A DNA stretch of 64,000 nt from Immundisolibacter sp049322795. Lineage in GTDB: Bacteria > Pseudomonadota > Gammaproteobacteria > Immundisolibacterales > Immundisolibacteraceae. Under the pieces are notes generated by a model. The model worked only from the letters and a program-made list of their open reading frames with translations, had not been told where the DNA came from and did not search any database. The stretch spans positions 62,001 to 126,000 of the forward strand of contig JBMOQH010000016.1 in assembly GCA_049322795.1 (NCBI GenBank), in the 5' to 3' direction. Position 1 is the stretch's first letter, and each line of letters begins with the position of its first letter. Of this stretch, positions 19,462 to 28,680 are shown in pieces. The position numbers and the translations under genes are program-made.

Positions 19462-22400
19462 TCAGCGGAAATCCCGCGACGGCGCCAGCAGCGCGCCCAG
19501 CCAGGCGGAGCGGTCGGTCAGGCGGCCGGCGACGAGGTGGATCACCGCGCCCTCGCGCTCGACGGTGCCGGCCACTTCCAGCAGGCGCGCGTGCAGCAGC
19601 GGGCGGCGCTGCGCCTGCGCGGTGCGCTGCCAGACCACCACGTTCACGTGGCCGGTTTCGTCCTCGAGGGTCATGAAGATCACGCCGCTGGCCGTGCCGG
19701 GGCGCTGGCGGTTGATGACGATGCCGGTGACCCGGGCCACCGCGCCGTGCGGCACGTCGGCGAGGCGCGCGGCGGTCAGCACACCGCGCAGGCGCGGGCG
19801 CAGCAGCGCCAGCGGGTGGCGGCCCAGCGTCAGGCCGACACTGGCGTAATCGGCCACCAGGTTCTGGCCTTCGGTCGGCGGCGGCAGCATGGGCGTCGCC
19901 TCCGGACCGTGCACCACCAGCGGCGCCGTTTTTTCCACCGCCGCTGCCTGCCAGCGCGCCTGGTGGCGGTTGCCGGCCAGGGTCTTGAGCGCGCCCGCGT
20001 CGGCCAGCGCCTGCACGTCGGCGCGGTCGAGCTGCCCGGCGGTCACCAGCTGCGCCAGGTCGGTGATGGGCGGCTGCGCCGGTGACGTCGCGCCGCGCCG
20101 GTCCCGGCCCGGCCCGGCCGGCCGCACGTCGTGGCCACTCACCGCGGCGAGCGGCACGGCCTGCTCGTCCTGCGCGCCGAACCGGCCCGCGCGCTGCAGG
20201 GCCTCGATGCGCCGGGCAGCCGTTTCCTTGAGCCCCTTCACCAGGCGCAGCCCCAGGCGCAGCGCCGGCTTGCCGGCGACGCCCGGCTCCAGCGTGCAGT
20301 CCCAGGCGCTGGCGGTCACGTCCACGGCGCGCACCGGCACGCCGTGGCGGCGCGCGTCCTGCACCAGCTGCGCGGGCGCGTAAAAACCCATCGGCTGGCT
20401 GTTGAGCAGGCCGGCGGCGAAGGCCGCCGGATGGTGGCACTTCAGGTAGGCCGAGGCGTACGCCAGCAGGGCAAAGCTGGCCGAGTGCGATTCCGGAAAG
20501 CCGTACTCGCCGAAGCCCTGAATCTGCGCCCAGATGCGCCGGGCGAAGTCCTCGCCGTAGCCGCGCGCGAGCATGCCGTCGAGCAGGCGGCGCTCGAACA
20601 CGTCCAGCCCGCCCTTGCGCTTCCAGGCCGCCATGCCGCGGCGCAGCTGATCGGCGTCGCCGGCGGAAAAGCCGGCCGCCACCATGGCCAGACGAATCAC
20701 CTGCTCCTGAAAGATGGGCACCCCCAGGGTGCGGCCCAGCACCTCGCGCACCGCGTCGCTGGGGTACTCGACCGGCTCCAGGCCCTGCCGGCGCTTGAGA
20801 TACGGATGCACCATGCCGCCCTGGATCGGCCCCGGGCGCACCAGCGCCACCTCCACCACCAGGTCGTAGAAGGTGGCCGGGCGCAGGCGCGGCAGCATGG
20901 CCATCTGCGCGCGCGATTCGATCTGGAACACGCCCACCGTGTCGGCGGCCTGGATCATGCGGTAGGTGGCCGGGTCCTCGGCCGGGATGTCGGCCAGCGT
21001 CAGCGGCGCGCCGCGCCAGCCGCCGGCCAGCTGCAGGGTGCGGCGGATGGCCGAGAGCATGCCCAGCGCCAGGCAGTCCACCTTCATCAGCCCCAGCGCG
21101 TCGAGGTCGTCCTTGTCCCACTGGAGCACGGTGCGCTCGGGCATGGCGGCGTTCTCGATCGGCACCAGCCGGTCGAGCCGGCCGCGGGCGATGACCATGC
21201 CGCCCACGTGCTGCGACAGATGGCGCGGAAAGCCGAGCAGTTGTTCCACCAGCACGGTGAGCCGCCGCAGCACCGGGCTGTCCGGGTCGAGGCCGGCCTC
21301 GCGCACGCGCTGCGGGTCGAGCCGACCCTCCCAGCCGTGCAGCGTCCCGGCCAGACGATCGACCTGCGGCGGCGCCAGACCCAGCGCCTTGCCCACGTCG
21401 CGCACCGCGCTGCGCGGCCGATAGGTGATCAGCGTGGCGGCCAGGCCGGCCCGCTCGCGGCCGTACTTGGCATAGACGTACTGCAGCACCTCCTCCCGGC
21501 GCTGGTGCTCGAAATCGACGTCGATGTCCGGTGGCTCGGCGCGCTGCGCCGACACGAAACGCTCGAACAGCAACTCGGCGCGCGCCGGGTCCACCTCGGT
21601 GATGCCCAGGCAAAAACACACCGCCGAGTTGGCCGCCGAGCCGCGCCCCTGGCACAGGATGCCGCGCGCGCGGGCAAAGGCCACGATGTCGTGCACGGTC
21701 AGGAAATAGTGCGCGTATTGCAGCTGCGCGATCAGCCCGAGCTCGTGCTCGAGCAGCGCCCGCACCGTGCCCGGCAGCCCCTGCGGATAACGCCGCGCCG
21801 CGCCGTCGAAGGTCAGTGCGCGCAGGTGCTGATCGGCCGTGAGGCCGGCCGGCACCACCTCCTGCGGGTACTCGTAGCGCAGCTCGTCCAGCGAAAAGCG
21901 GCAGCGCTCGGCGACGCGCACGGTCTCGTCCAGCAGCGCGCGCGGGTACAGCTGCGCCAGCGCCTCGCGCGGGCGCAGGTGCCGTTCGCCGTTCGGGAAC
22001 AGCGCCCGGCCGCACTGCGCCAGCGGCGTGCCAAGGCGGATCGCCGTCAGCGTGTCCTGCAGCGCGCGCCGTCCGCGGGCGTGCATGTGCACCTCGCCGG
22101 TCGCCACCACCGGCAGGCGCGCCGCGGCGGCCAGTGCCTGCACGGTGGCCAGGCGCGCCGCGTCGTGCGGCCCGCGCAGCAGCGCGCAGCCGACCCAGGC
22201 CCGCCCCGGAAAGCAGCCGGCGAGCCAGCGGGCGGGCTCGAGCGCGGGCTCCTCGTCCGGCAGCAGCACCGCCAGCACACCCCTGCCCACGCGCTCGACA
22301 TCCTGCCGATACACGCGATAACAGCCCTTGTCGGCCGCCCGCCGACCGCGGCTGATCAGCTCGCACAGATCGCCGTAGCCGTCGCGATCGGCGGCCAGCA

Positions 22401-22641
22401 ACACCAGCCGCGGGCCGTCGTGCACGCGCAGTTCGGTGCCGACGATGAGGGGGATGCCGTGCGAACGGGCCGCCTGATGCGCGCGCACCACACCGCCCAG
22501 GCTGCACTCGTCGGTGATGGCGAGCGCCGCGTAACCGAGGGCGGCGGCGCGCGCCGCCAGTTCTTCCGGATGCGAGGCGCCGCGCAGAAAACTGTGATTG
22601 GAAACGCAGTGCAGTTCCGCGTAAGGGGGGGAGGCCGGCAT
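19462..22641 (-). CDS. dnaE2: Error-prone DNA polymerase III alpha subunit DnaE2 (ImuC)
   Basis: C-family polymerase responsible for damage-induced mutagenesis. 1059 residues. PHP domain at the N-terminus (AELHCVSNHSFLRGASHPEE, AITDECSLGG), palm domain with LCQGRGSAANSAVCFCLG and the catalytic acidic EPPDIDVDFEHQRREEV, fingers around HVGGMVIARGRLDRLVP, and a C-terminal OB fold (ARVTGIVINRQRPGTASGVI). The sequence fits DnaE2 better than replicative DnaE, which is longer and has a different C-terminus. The usual partners imuA and imuB are not adjacent: the neighbours are xerC (convergent) and a GGDEF–EAL gene (divergent). The ATG at 22639–22641 has an AT-rich promoter just upstream. Confidence 0.95.
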   Translation of the reverse strand: MPASPPYAELHCVSNHSFLRGASHPEELAARAAALGYAALAITDECSLGGVVRAHQAARSHGIPLIVGTELRVHDGPRLVLLAADRDGYGDLCELISRGRRAADKGCYRVYRQDVERVGRGVLAVLLPDEEPALEPARWLAGCFPGRAWVGCALLRGPHDAARLATVQALAAAARLPVVATGEVHMHARGRRALQDTLTAIRLGTPLAQCGRALFPNGERHLRPREALAQLYPRALLDETVRVAERCRFSLDELRYEYPQEVVPAGLTADQHLRALTFDGAARRYPQGLPGTVRALLEHELGLIAQLQYAHYFLTVHDIVAFARARGILCQGRGSAANSAVCFCLGITEVDPARAELLFERFVSAQRAEPPDIDVDFEHQRREEVLQYVYAKYGRERAGLAATLITYRPRSAVRDVGKALGLAPPQVDRLAGTLHGWEGRLDPQRVREAGLDPDSPVLRRLTVLVEQLLGFPRHLSQHVGGMVIARGRLDRLVPIENAAMPERTVLQWDKDDLDALGLMKVDCLALGMLSAIRRTLQLAGGWRGAPLTLADIPAEDPATYRMIQAADTVGVFQIESRAQMAMLPRLRPATFYDLVVEVALVRPGPIQGGMVHPYLKRRQGLEPVEYPSDAVREVLGRTLGVPIFQEQVIRLAMVAAGFSAGDADQLRRGMAAWKRKGGLDVFERRLLDGMLARGYGEDFARRIWAQIQGFGEYGFPESHSASFALLAYASAYLKCHHPAAFAAGLLNSQPMGFYAPAQLVQDARRHGVPVRAVDVTASAWDCTLEPGVAGKPALRLGLRLVKGLKETAARRIEALQRAGRFGAQDEQAVPLAAVSGHDVRPAGPGRDRRGATSPAQPPITDLAQLVTAGQLDRADVQALADAGALKTLAGNRHQARWQAAAVEKTAPLVVHGPEATPMLPPPTEGQNLVADYASVGLTLGRHPLALLRPRLRGVLTAARLADVPHGAVARVTGIVINRQRPGTASGVIFMTLEDETGHVNVVVWQRTAQAQRRPLLHARLLEVAGTVEREGAVIHLVAGRLTDRSAWLGALLAPSRDFR

Positions 22642-22665
22642 GGATAAGTCTGCAGCGGAATTTAT

Positions 22666-22683
22666 TATGTATTTTTTAACATA
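22666..22683 (-). promoter_or_regulatory. AT-rich imperfect palindrome upstream of dnaE2
   Basis: TATGTATTTTTTAACATA at 22666–22683 is an inverted repeat (TATGT…ACATA) in a stretch much richer in AT than its surroundings, 25–42 bp before the dnaE2 start. dnaE2 genes are usually repressed by LexA, so this is a candidate operator or promoter core. It does not match the E. coli LexA box (CTGT…ACAG) and is only a positional guess. Confidence 0.3.
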
Positions 22684-22872
22684 TATTGGGCGCGCCCTAC
22701 CGACATCCCGCTAAACCTGAGCCGATGTCGGCCGATAATGAAAACCGGCATGCCACTTTCTGAAATGCGGCGACCGCCGCCGTCCGCCCCGCCACCGCAG
22801 GTCGGTAACATCGGCAGATCGATAACCAGACCCGGCGCTTCCAGCGGGCCATCCATGGACGGAGAACCCCCC

Positions 22873-25359
22873 ATGAATCAAACGTCGTCACTGGACGACT
22901 GGCTCAGGCTGAACCCCGACCCCGTGGCTATCGCCCGCGGCGTGACCCTGTCCGACCTGCGGCTCGAACGCTGGAACGCCACCTTCGCCCGCCTGCTCGG
23001 CCTGCAGGACGGCGCGGCGCCGGATGACGCGCGCGCGGCGCTGGCCGGCGCCGGCATGTTCGACCTGGAGCGCGCGCCGCTGTTCGCCGAGGCCAATGCC
23101 AGAGCCCTGCGCGACGGGCACCACCGCACGCGCTGGCAGTTCCATGACCCGGCCGGCCGGTTGCTGGAAGCCGAGGTGGATCTCACCGCCCTGCCGTCCG
23201 TGGGCGCCGACGCGCTGTGCGTGCAGATCCGCGACGTGTCCGCCGTGCTCGGCGCGCAAACCGAGCTGGCGGCCAGCGAGGCGCGCTTTCGCGACCTGTT
23301 CGAAACGGTGCAGGACGCGCTGGGTTTCATTGCGATCGATGACGAACAACCGCGCTTTCTCGACTGCAACGCCGCCCTGGTATGCCTGTATGGCGCCCGG
23401 CACAAGCACGAGGTGATCGGCACTACCCCGCTGGATTTCTCACCGCCCCTGCAGCCCAACGGACAACCGTCCCAGGACGTGGCGCAGGCCGCCAGCATCG
23501 AAGCCCTGCGCCAGGGCCATGCGCGCTTCGACTGGCTGCTGCGGCGGCGCGACGGACGCACGGCGTGGATCGAAGTCGCGCTCACGCGCCAGCCGTCCTG
23601 GGGCGAGCGCGTGCTGCATTTCTCCGGCCGCGACATCAACGACCGCAAGCGCGCCGAGCTGGCCCTGGCCCGGGCAGAGGAACTCGGACGGGTCACCCTG
23701 CAGTCGATCGCCGACGGCGTCATCACCTGCGACCCGAAAGGCCGCGTGACCATGCTGAACCCGGCCGCCGAGCGTCTGACCGGCTGGCCGCTGGCCAAGG
23801 CGCTCGGCCGGAAGTGGGACCGGGTGCTCAAGGTGGTGGACCAAACCACCCGCGTATCGCAGCACAGACCCCTGCGCCGCGCCATCGCGCACGGCGAGCC
23901 GATCGCCCTGCCGGACACCGCCGTCCTGCTGCACCGCGACGGCGGGGAGCACCAGATCGAGGGCTCGGCGGCCCCGATCATCCTGCCGGACGGCAAGCCG
24001 GCCGGCGCCGTGATCGTCTTTCGCGACGTCACCCAGGCGCGGAGTCTGGCGGCGGAGGTCTCGCACCAGGCCCGACACGACCCCCTCACCGGTCTGCCCA
24101 ACCGGCGCGAATTCGAACGACGCATTGCCGAACTGCTCGAACAGGCCCGCGACGACCAGGCCGAACATGCGCTGTGCTACGTTGATCTGGACCAGTTCAA
24201 GGTGGTCAACGACAGCTGCGGTCACGCCGCCGGCGACCAGCTGTTGGCCGAGCTCGCCCGGCTGCTGCGCACCCGCATCCGCCGCCACGACCTGCTGGCA
24301 CGCCTGGGCGGCGACGAGTTCGGCGTGCTGCTGGTCGACTGCCCGTCCGCCAAGGCGCAGACCATCGCGCAGGAGCTGCTGTCGACGGTGGCGGACTTTC
24401 GCTTCGGCTTCGGCGAGCGCACCTTTGCCATCGGCGCCAGCATCGGCATCGTCCCGATCACCGCCGCCGCGGCCTCGAGCGCCGAGCTGCTGTCGCAGGC
24501 CGACCTTGCCTGCTTTACCGCCAAGGACCTCGGCCGCAACCGGACTCACCTGTTCCGCCACGGCGACGCCGAGCTGTCGCGCCGGCGGCGCGAACTGCAA
24601 TGGGCCACCGAGCTGCGCGAGGCGCTGGAGGAGCAGCGTTTCGTGCTGTTCGCGCAGCCCATCCGCGCGCTGGGCGCCAAGGACGCGCGGCCCTGGCACG
24701 AGGTGCTGCTGCGCCTGCGCCAACGCGACGGGCGCTTGGCGCTGCCGGGTGCCTTCCTGCCGGCCGCCGAGCGCTTTGGCCTGATGCCGCTGATCGACCG
24801 TTACGTGCTGCGGCGCGTGCTCGACCACCTGCTCGACCCGGCGCACGCGCACGGCGGGCGGCTGTCGGTGAACCTGTCGGGCCGCTCGATGGAGGACGCC
24901 GAGCTCATCGGCCTGCTCGAAGCCTACCTTGCCAACCCGGCGCACGAACCGGGGCGGCTGTGCCTCGAACTGACGGAAACCACGGCCGTGTCGCACCTTG
25001 GGCGCACGCGCGACTTTATCTCTCGCCTGCGCGGCGCCGGCTGCCGGTTCGCGCTCGACGACTTCGGCACCGGCGTGTCGTCATTCGCCTACCTCAAGCA
25101 TCTGCCGGTCGATTACCTCAAGCTCGACGGCAGCTTCGTGCGCGACATCACGCGCGAGCCGATCGACCACGCCATGGTGGAATCGATCCACCGCCTGGCG
25201 CAGATCATGGGCTTCGAGACGATCGCCGAGTTCGTCGAGGACGAACCGACGCTGGCGCTGCTGCGCGACATCGGCGTCGAGTACGGGCAGGGGTTTCTGC
25301 TGGGCGAACCGGCGCCGATCGAGAGCCTGCACGAGCGGCGCCTGGCCAGGAGCGGCTGA
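22873..25359 (+). CDS. PAS–GGDEF–EAL c-di-GMP signalling protein
   Basis: Putative dual diguanylate cyclase/phosphodiesterase controlling the second messenger c-di-GMP. 828 residues from the ATG at 22873, preceded by GGAG; a longer opening from 22738 lacks a ribosome site. No signal peptide or membrane span is evident. Two or three PAS modules occupy residues 1–400 (for example ARFRDLFETVQDALGFIAID, LDCNAAL, and VTLQSIADGVITCDPKGRVT). The GGDEF motif at 479–483 is intact (LARLGGDEFGVLL), with DLDQFKVVNDSCGH before it. The EAL domain begins with HEVLLRLR (EVL at 610–612) and keeps LSVNLSGRSM, LELTET, ALDDFGTGVSSF and YGQGFLLGEP, so it may be active. It is convergent with another EAL gene 53 bp away. 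Confidence 0.92.
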   Translation: MNQTSSLDDWLRLNPDPVAIARGVTLSDLRLERWNATFARLLGLQDGAAPDDARAALAGAGMFDLERAPLFAEANARALRDGHHRTRWQFHDPAGRLLEAEVDLTALPSVGADALCVQIRDVSAVLGAQTELAASEARFRDLFETVQDALGFIAIDDEQPRFLDCNAALVCLYGARHKHEVIGTTPLDFSPPLQPNGQPSQDVAQAASIEALRQGHARFDWLLRRRDGRTAWIEVALTRQPSWGERVLHFSGRDINDRKRAELALARAEELGRVTLQSIADGVITCDPKGRVTMLNPAAERLTGWPLAKALGRKWDRVLKVVDQTTRVSQHRPLRRAIAHGEPIALPDTAVLLHRDGGEHQIEGSAAPIILPDGKPAGAVIVFRDVTQARSLAAEVSHQARHDPLTGLPNRREFERRIAELLEQARDDQAEHALCYVDLDQFKVVNDSCGHAAGDQLLAELARLLRTRIRRHDLLARLGGDEFGVLLVDCPSAKAQTIAQELLSTVADFRFGFGERTFAIGASIGIVPITAAAASSAELLSQADLACFTAKDLGRNRTHLFRHGDAELSRRRRELQWATELREALEEQRFVLFAQPIRALGAKDARPWHEVLLRLRQRDGRLALPGAFLPAAERFGLMPLIDRYVLRRVLDHLLDPAHAHGGRLSVNLSGRSMEDAELIGLLEAYLANPAHEPGRLCLELTETTAVSHLGRTRDFISRLRGAGCRFALDDFGTGVSSFAYLKHLPVDYLKLDGSFVRDITREPIDHAMVESIHRLAQIMGFETIAEFVEDEPTLALLRDIGVEYGQGFLLGEPAPIESLHERRLARSG

Positions 25360-25412
25360 AGCAGCCCCGGTCGGGGCATAACCCCCGGCTTGCGTGTTCG
25401 ACTTGCGGCGCC

Positions 25413-26672
25413 TCAGGCGCCGCGCTCCCCTTGCCAGGCCACGTCGCAGCACAGCACGCCGGGCGTGCCGGCCAGGCTGGCGGTGACGGCCAGCGTCACG
25501 CAGGCCACGCCAAAGCCGCGCTGCAGATACGGGCGGCTGACCTGCACCGCCTGCGGATGGGCCATGGCCCGGGCAAAAAATCCGCGCTCGGACAGGTCGG
25601 TGCCCGCCCGGTCGAGCAGCATGGGAAACCGCGGCGGCGCAGCCTGCGTGCCGACCAGGCTGTCGGTGCGCTGCACGCCGTCGCTGTCCAGCCAGTAGCA
25701 GCGCAGCAAGGCGCGCTCGGCAGTCAAGGCAACCACGCTCACCGGCAAAGGCGCGCCGTCCGCCAGATGCCGCGCACCGGCCAGCAGGCCTTCAGACCAC
25801 GACTCGATCCACTGCGGGCCGGGCGCCGGCCGCGTGAAATCCGCGGCCGCCGCGCGCAGCAGGTCAAGCGACACAGCCTGCCCCTGTGGGGGCAGCGCGG
25901 CGTCGGGATGCGCGAAATGAAACCCCTGCGCCAGATCGCAGCCCACTTCCATGGCCAGCAGGGCCTCGTCGAACTGCTCGACGCCCTCCATCAGCACCAG
26001 CGTGCCGCAGTCGTGCAGAAACTCGACCAGGCTCGGCAACAGCCGGCGTTCGTCGGGGCTTGCCAGGGCGGCCACAAGCAGCTCGCGGTCCAGCTTGACG
26101 ATGTCGACGCCGAGCGACCACAGGCGCGTCACGCTGGACAGGCCGACCCCGTAGTCGTCGATCGCCACCAGGCAGCCCAGCTGCCGGTAGTGCGTCACCG
26201 CGCGCGCCAGCGTGTCGCCGTCCTGCACGCCGCTCTCGGCGATCTCGACCACCACGCGGGCCGGGTCTATACCCGTCTCGTCGAGCAGGCGGCCGAGAAA
26301 CTCGCCGTGCCGGCGCCAGCTGGCCACCACCAGCGGTGATACGTTCAGGAACAGCCAGCCGCTGTCTTGACCCGCCTGGCGCGTGAAATTGCGCAGGTGC
26401 AGCAAGCGGCTGAGGCGGTCGAGATCGACCAGGCCGCACTCATCGAGGCCACCACTGAAAAAACGAAACGGTGTCGCGCCGCTGCCGTCGGCGTAGTCCA
26501 GGCGCACCAGCGCCTCGTGACCCACCACCTGGCCGGTGCTGAGCGTGACCACCGGCTGGAAAACGCTCGACAGATGCAGGCCCCGGAAGCGGCCTTCCCA
26601 GGCGCCGGTCGCGTTCTGAATCGCCAGGTCTTCGACGGGGCGCACGCGGGGCGCAAGGTTCCGATGCAGCAT
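25413..26672 (-). CDS. EAL-domain c-di-GMP phosphodiesterase
   Basis: Putative phosphodiesterase that hydrolyses c-di-GMP. 419 residues. The EAL domain spans about residues 30–275: SSVFQPVVTL, HEALVRLDY (EAL at 53–55), LFLNVSPLVV, VVVEIAESGV, AIDDYGVGLSSVTR, VKLDRELL, LMEGVEQFDEALLAMEVG and DLAQGFHF, so the catalytic acidic residues look present. The remaining 140 residues form an unrecognised domain that might sense a ligand (VALTAERALLRCYWLDSDGV, PPRFPMLLDRAGTDLSERGF). No GGDEF domain or membrane span is seen. Tail-to-tail with the GGDEF–EAL gene. Confidence 0.9.
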   Translation of the reverse strand: MLHRNLAPRVRPVEDLAIQNATGAWEGRFRGLHLSSVFQPVVTLSTGQVVGHEALVRLDYADGSGATPFRFFSGGLDECGLVDLDRLSRLLHLRNFTRQAGQDSGWLFLNVSPLVVASWRRHGEFLGRLLDETGIDPARVVVEIAESGVQDGDTLARAVTHYRQLGCLVAIDDYGVGLSSVTRLWSLGVDIVKLDRELLVAALASPDERRLLPSLVEFLHDCGTLVLMEGVEQFDEALLAMEVGCDLAQGFHFAHPDAALPPQGQAVSLDLLRAAAADFTRPAPGPQWIESWSEGLLAGARHLADGAPLPVSVVALTAERALLRCYWLDSDGVQRTDSLVGTQAAPPRFPMLLDRAGTDLSERGFFARAMAHPQAVQVSRPYLQRGFGVACVTLAVTASLAGTPGVLCCDVAWQGERGA

Positions 26673-26807
26673 GGGGGTCGATACATCCCGGCAGAGTGTT
26701 CAGCTCGCGCACGGCAGCCGCCATGCGCACCCGGGCGGTTTATCGACCTTTCGCGACGGGTCTTGATGGGGCGGCGCACCTTGATGGCACGCCGCACTCG
26801 ACTGCCG

Positions 26808-28532
26808 TCAGCCGCCGAACACCTTGGCCAGAAACGCGATCTCGTCGCCGATGCGCACGTCGAGAATCGCCGGCCGGCCCTCGCGCACCGCCGCCACCGC
26901 GCGCCCCACGGCGGCGCGAATCTGCGCCGGATCGTCCACCTTCTCGCCGTGCCCGCCGAACATCACGGCGAGTTGCCCGTAATCCGGGTTCGGCGCGATC
27001 GGCGAGCTGACGTGGTTGCGATGCGTTACCGCCGCGCCCTTGGGGTACAGGAACTCGGTGCCCATCTGCATGGAGCGGTAGTGGCCGTTGTTGAAGATCA
27101 CCGTCAACATGCCGACGCCGTACTGCTGCGAGAAGCCGAGCGCCGCCAGGCCCGGGTTGTAGTTGTAGGTGCCGTCACCGACGAAGGTGACCAGCAGCTT
27201 GTCGCGCAGCCCGACCGCGGCGCCGAGGCCCATGCCCACGCCAAGACCCAGACCGCCCGACAGCGCGTTGATGAAGTGCCCGGGCTTCACGCGGTCCATC
27301 ACGTTGATGATGGTGTGGTGCGACAGGATGGTCTCGTCGACGATGAAGGCGTCATCCGGCAGGCAGGCGTTGAGCTCATGGCACAGAAAGCGCGCGTCGA
27401 TCGGCGTCGCGCCGGCGTTCTGCAGCGCCTGTTCGCGCCACTGCGCGCGCCGGGCGGTGGACCGATCGCCCCAGGCCGCCAGCCGCTGCGCGGCGCCGGC
27501 GGTGGCGGTCGGGATGAGTTCGAGCAGCGCGTCCACCGCGGCCATGGCGTCGCCCTGGACAATCAGATCGGCCGTGAAGCCGGTGTACGGGTCGCGCTCG
27601 CGCAGCGGATCCTGCGCCACGCTGATCAGCTTCGCGTTCGGCGGCGTCATGGCGGTCGGCGGGTACCACGGGCCCGGCGATTCGAGCATCAGCACCGCGT
27701 CGACGTCCTTCAGGTACGGCTGCGCGTAGAACCCGGCGTGCAGCGCATGGTCACGCGGAAAATTGACGAAGCCCGGGTGCTGGCCCTCCACCACGCCGGC
27801 GCCGAGGCGCTCGGCGAGCCGCACCAGCCGCGCCGCCTCGTCGGCCGTGCGGGCCGCGTTCTCGACGATGATCAGCGGGTTGTTGGCGGCCTTCAGCCAC
27901 GCCGCGGCCTGCTCCAACGGCGCGCGCTCGGGCTGCGGGATGGCCGGATTGGCGTAGCGCGCCGGCGCCGGCAGCACCGCCGGCTGGTGCAGGTACTCGA
28001 ACGGCAGGGACAGGAACACCGGCCCCTGCGGCGCCCCCATGGCGAGCGCACAGGCGCGGTGCACGGCGCCCGCCAGCACGGCCGGCGTGTTGAGGCCGAA
28101 GCTCGACTTGGCGATCGAGTCCACCAGCCGCGCCGGCCCGCCGTGATCGGCCAGGAACCGCCCCCACTGCGCGCCGACCCAGGCATCCGGCCCCTCGCCG
28201 AAGGTGACCGACTCGCCGGCCAGCACCAGCAGCGGAATCTGCTCGTGATAGGCCGCACGGATGCCCATGGACGCGTGCAGCGTGCCCACGGTGGCGTGGA
28301 TCAGGCACACGCCGAGCTTGCCGGTGGCGCGCGCGTAGCCCATGGCCTGACCGACGGCCAGATCCTCATGGCGGGCGTTGTAGTAGGTCGGCGCCGGCTG
28401 GCCGGCGGCCTGGCGGCGGGCCAGCGCCTCCCACAGCGGCGGCCATTCCGAGCCGGGCGAGGAAAAGATCGCCTCCACGCCGTAACCGTTCAGGATGTCG
28501 ATCAGGACTTCGGCGCCATTGGGCTGGCTCAT
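26808..28532 (-). CDS. Thiamine-diphosphate-dependent decarboxylase/synthase (acetolactate-synthase-like)
   Basis: TPP enzyme of the acetolactate synthase/benzoylformate decarboxylase superfamily. 574 residues. The N-terminal Pyr domain has the cofactor-activating Glu in YYNARHEDLAVGQAMGYAR; a central domain starts after GPVFLSLPFEY; the C-terminal PP domain carries the Mg/TPP motif GDGTYNYNPGLAALGFS ending in VIFNN. FAD-site residues of true acetolactate synthases were not recognised. It is divergent from a Rieske dioxygenase (148-bp shared promoter region), so a 2-oxo-acid derived from an aromatic substrate is a plausible but unproven substrate. A good ribosome site (GAGGAGA) precedes the ATG. 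Confidence 0.85.
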   Translation of the reverse strand: MSQPNGAEVLIDILNGYGVEAIFSSPGSEWPPLWEALARRQAAGQPAPTYYNARHEDLAVGQAMGYARATGKLGVCLIHATVGTLHASMGIRAAYHEQIPLLVLAGESVTFGEGPDAWVGAQWGRFLADHGGPARLVDSIAKSSFGLNTPAVLAGAVHRACALAMGAPQGPVFLSLPFEYLHQPAVLPAPARYANPAIPQPERAPLEQAAAWLKAANNPLIIVENAARTADEAARLVRLAERLGAGVVEGQHPGFVNFPRDHALHAGFYAQPYLKDVDAVLMLESPGPWYPPTAMTPPNAKLISVAQDPLRERDPYTGFTADLIVQGDAMAAVDALLELIPTATAGAAQRLAAWGDRSTARRAQWREQALQNAGATPIDARFLCHELNACLPDDAFIVDETILSHHTIINVMDRVKPGHFINALSGGLGLGVGMGLGAAVGLRDKLLVTFVGDGTYNYNPGLAALGFSQQYGVGMLTVIFNNGHYRSMQMGTEFLYPKGAAVTHRNHVSSPIAPNPDYGQLAVMFGGHGEKVDDPAQIRAAVGRAVAAVREGRPAILDVRIGDEIAFLAKVFGG

Positions 28533-28680
28533 GGGGGGTCTCCTCGGGTGGTCATGGTTATGGTCGGCGGTATGGATGATCTTCGCGCCTGACGCCGATC
28601 ATAAACCGCGCGGCCAACCGAACGATCGGCAGGTCGTGCATGCTACTTTTCGCGCCTGCCCGGCGACCGGAGAGCCCGCC

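Noticed and set aside
19394..22647. Very long alternative frames on both strands within dnaE2
   Set aside because: Arg/Ala/Gly-rich shadows of a gene with clear polymerase motifs.
28495..28680. Extended N-terminus of the Rieske alpha subunit
   Set aside because: It overlaps the divergent TPP gene and lacks a ribosome site; the ATG at 28681 fits the family start.
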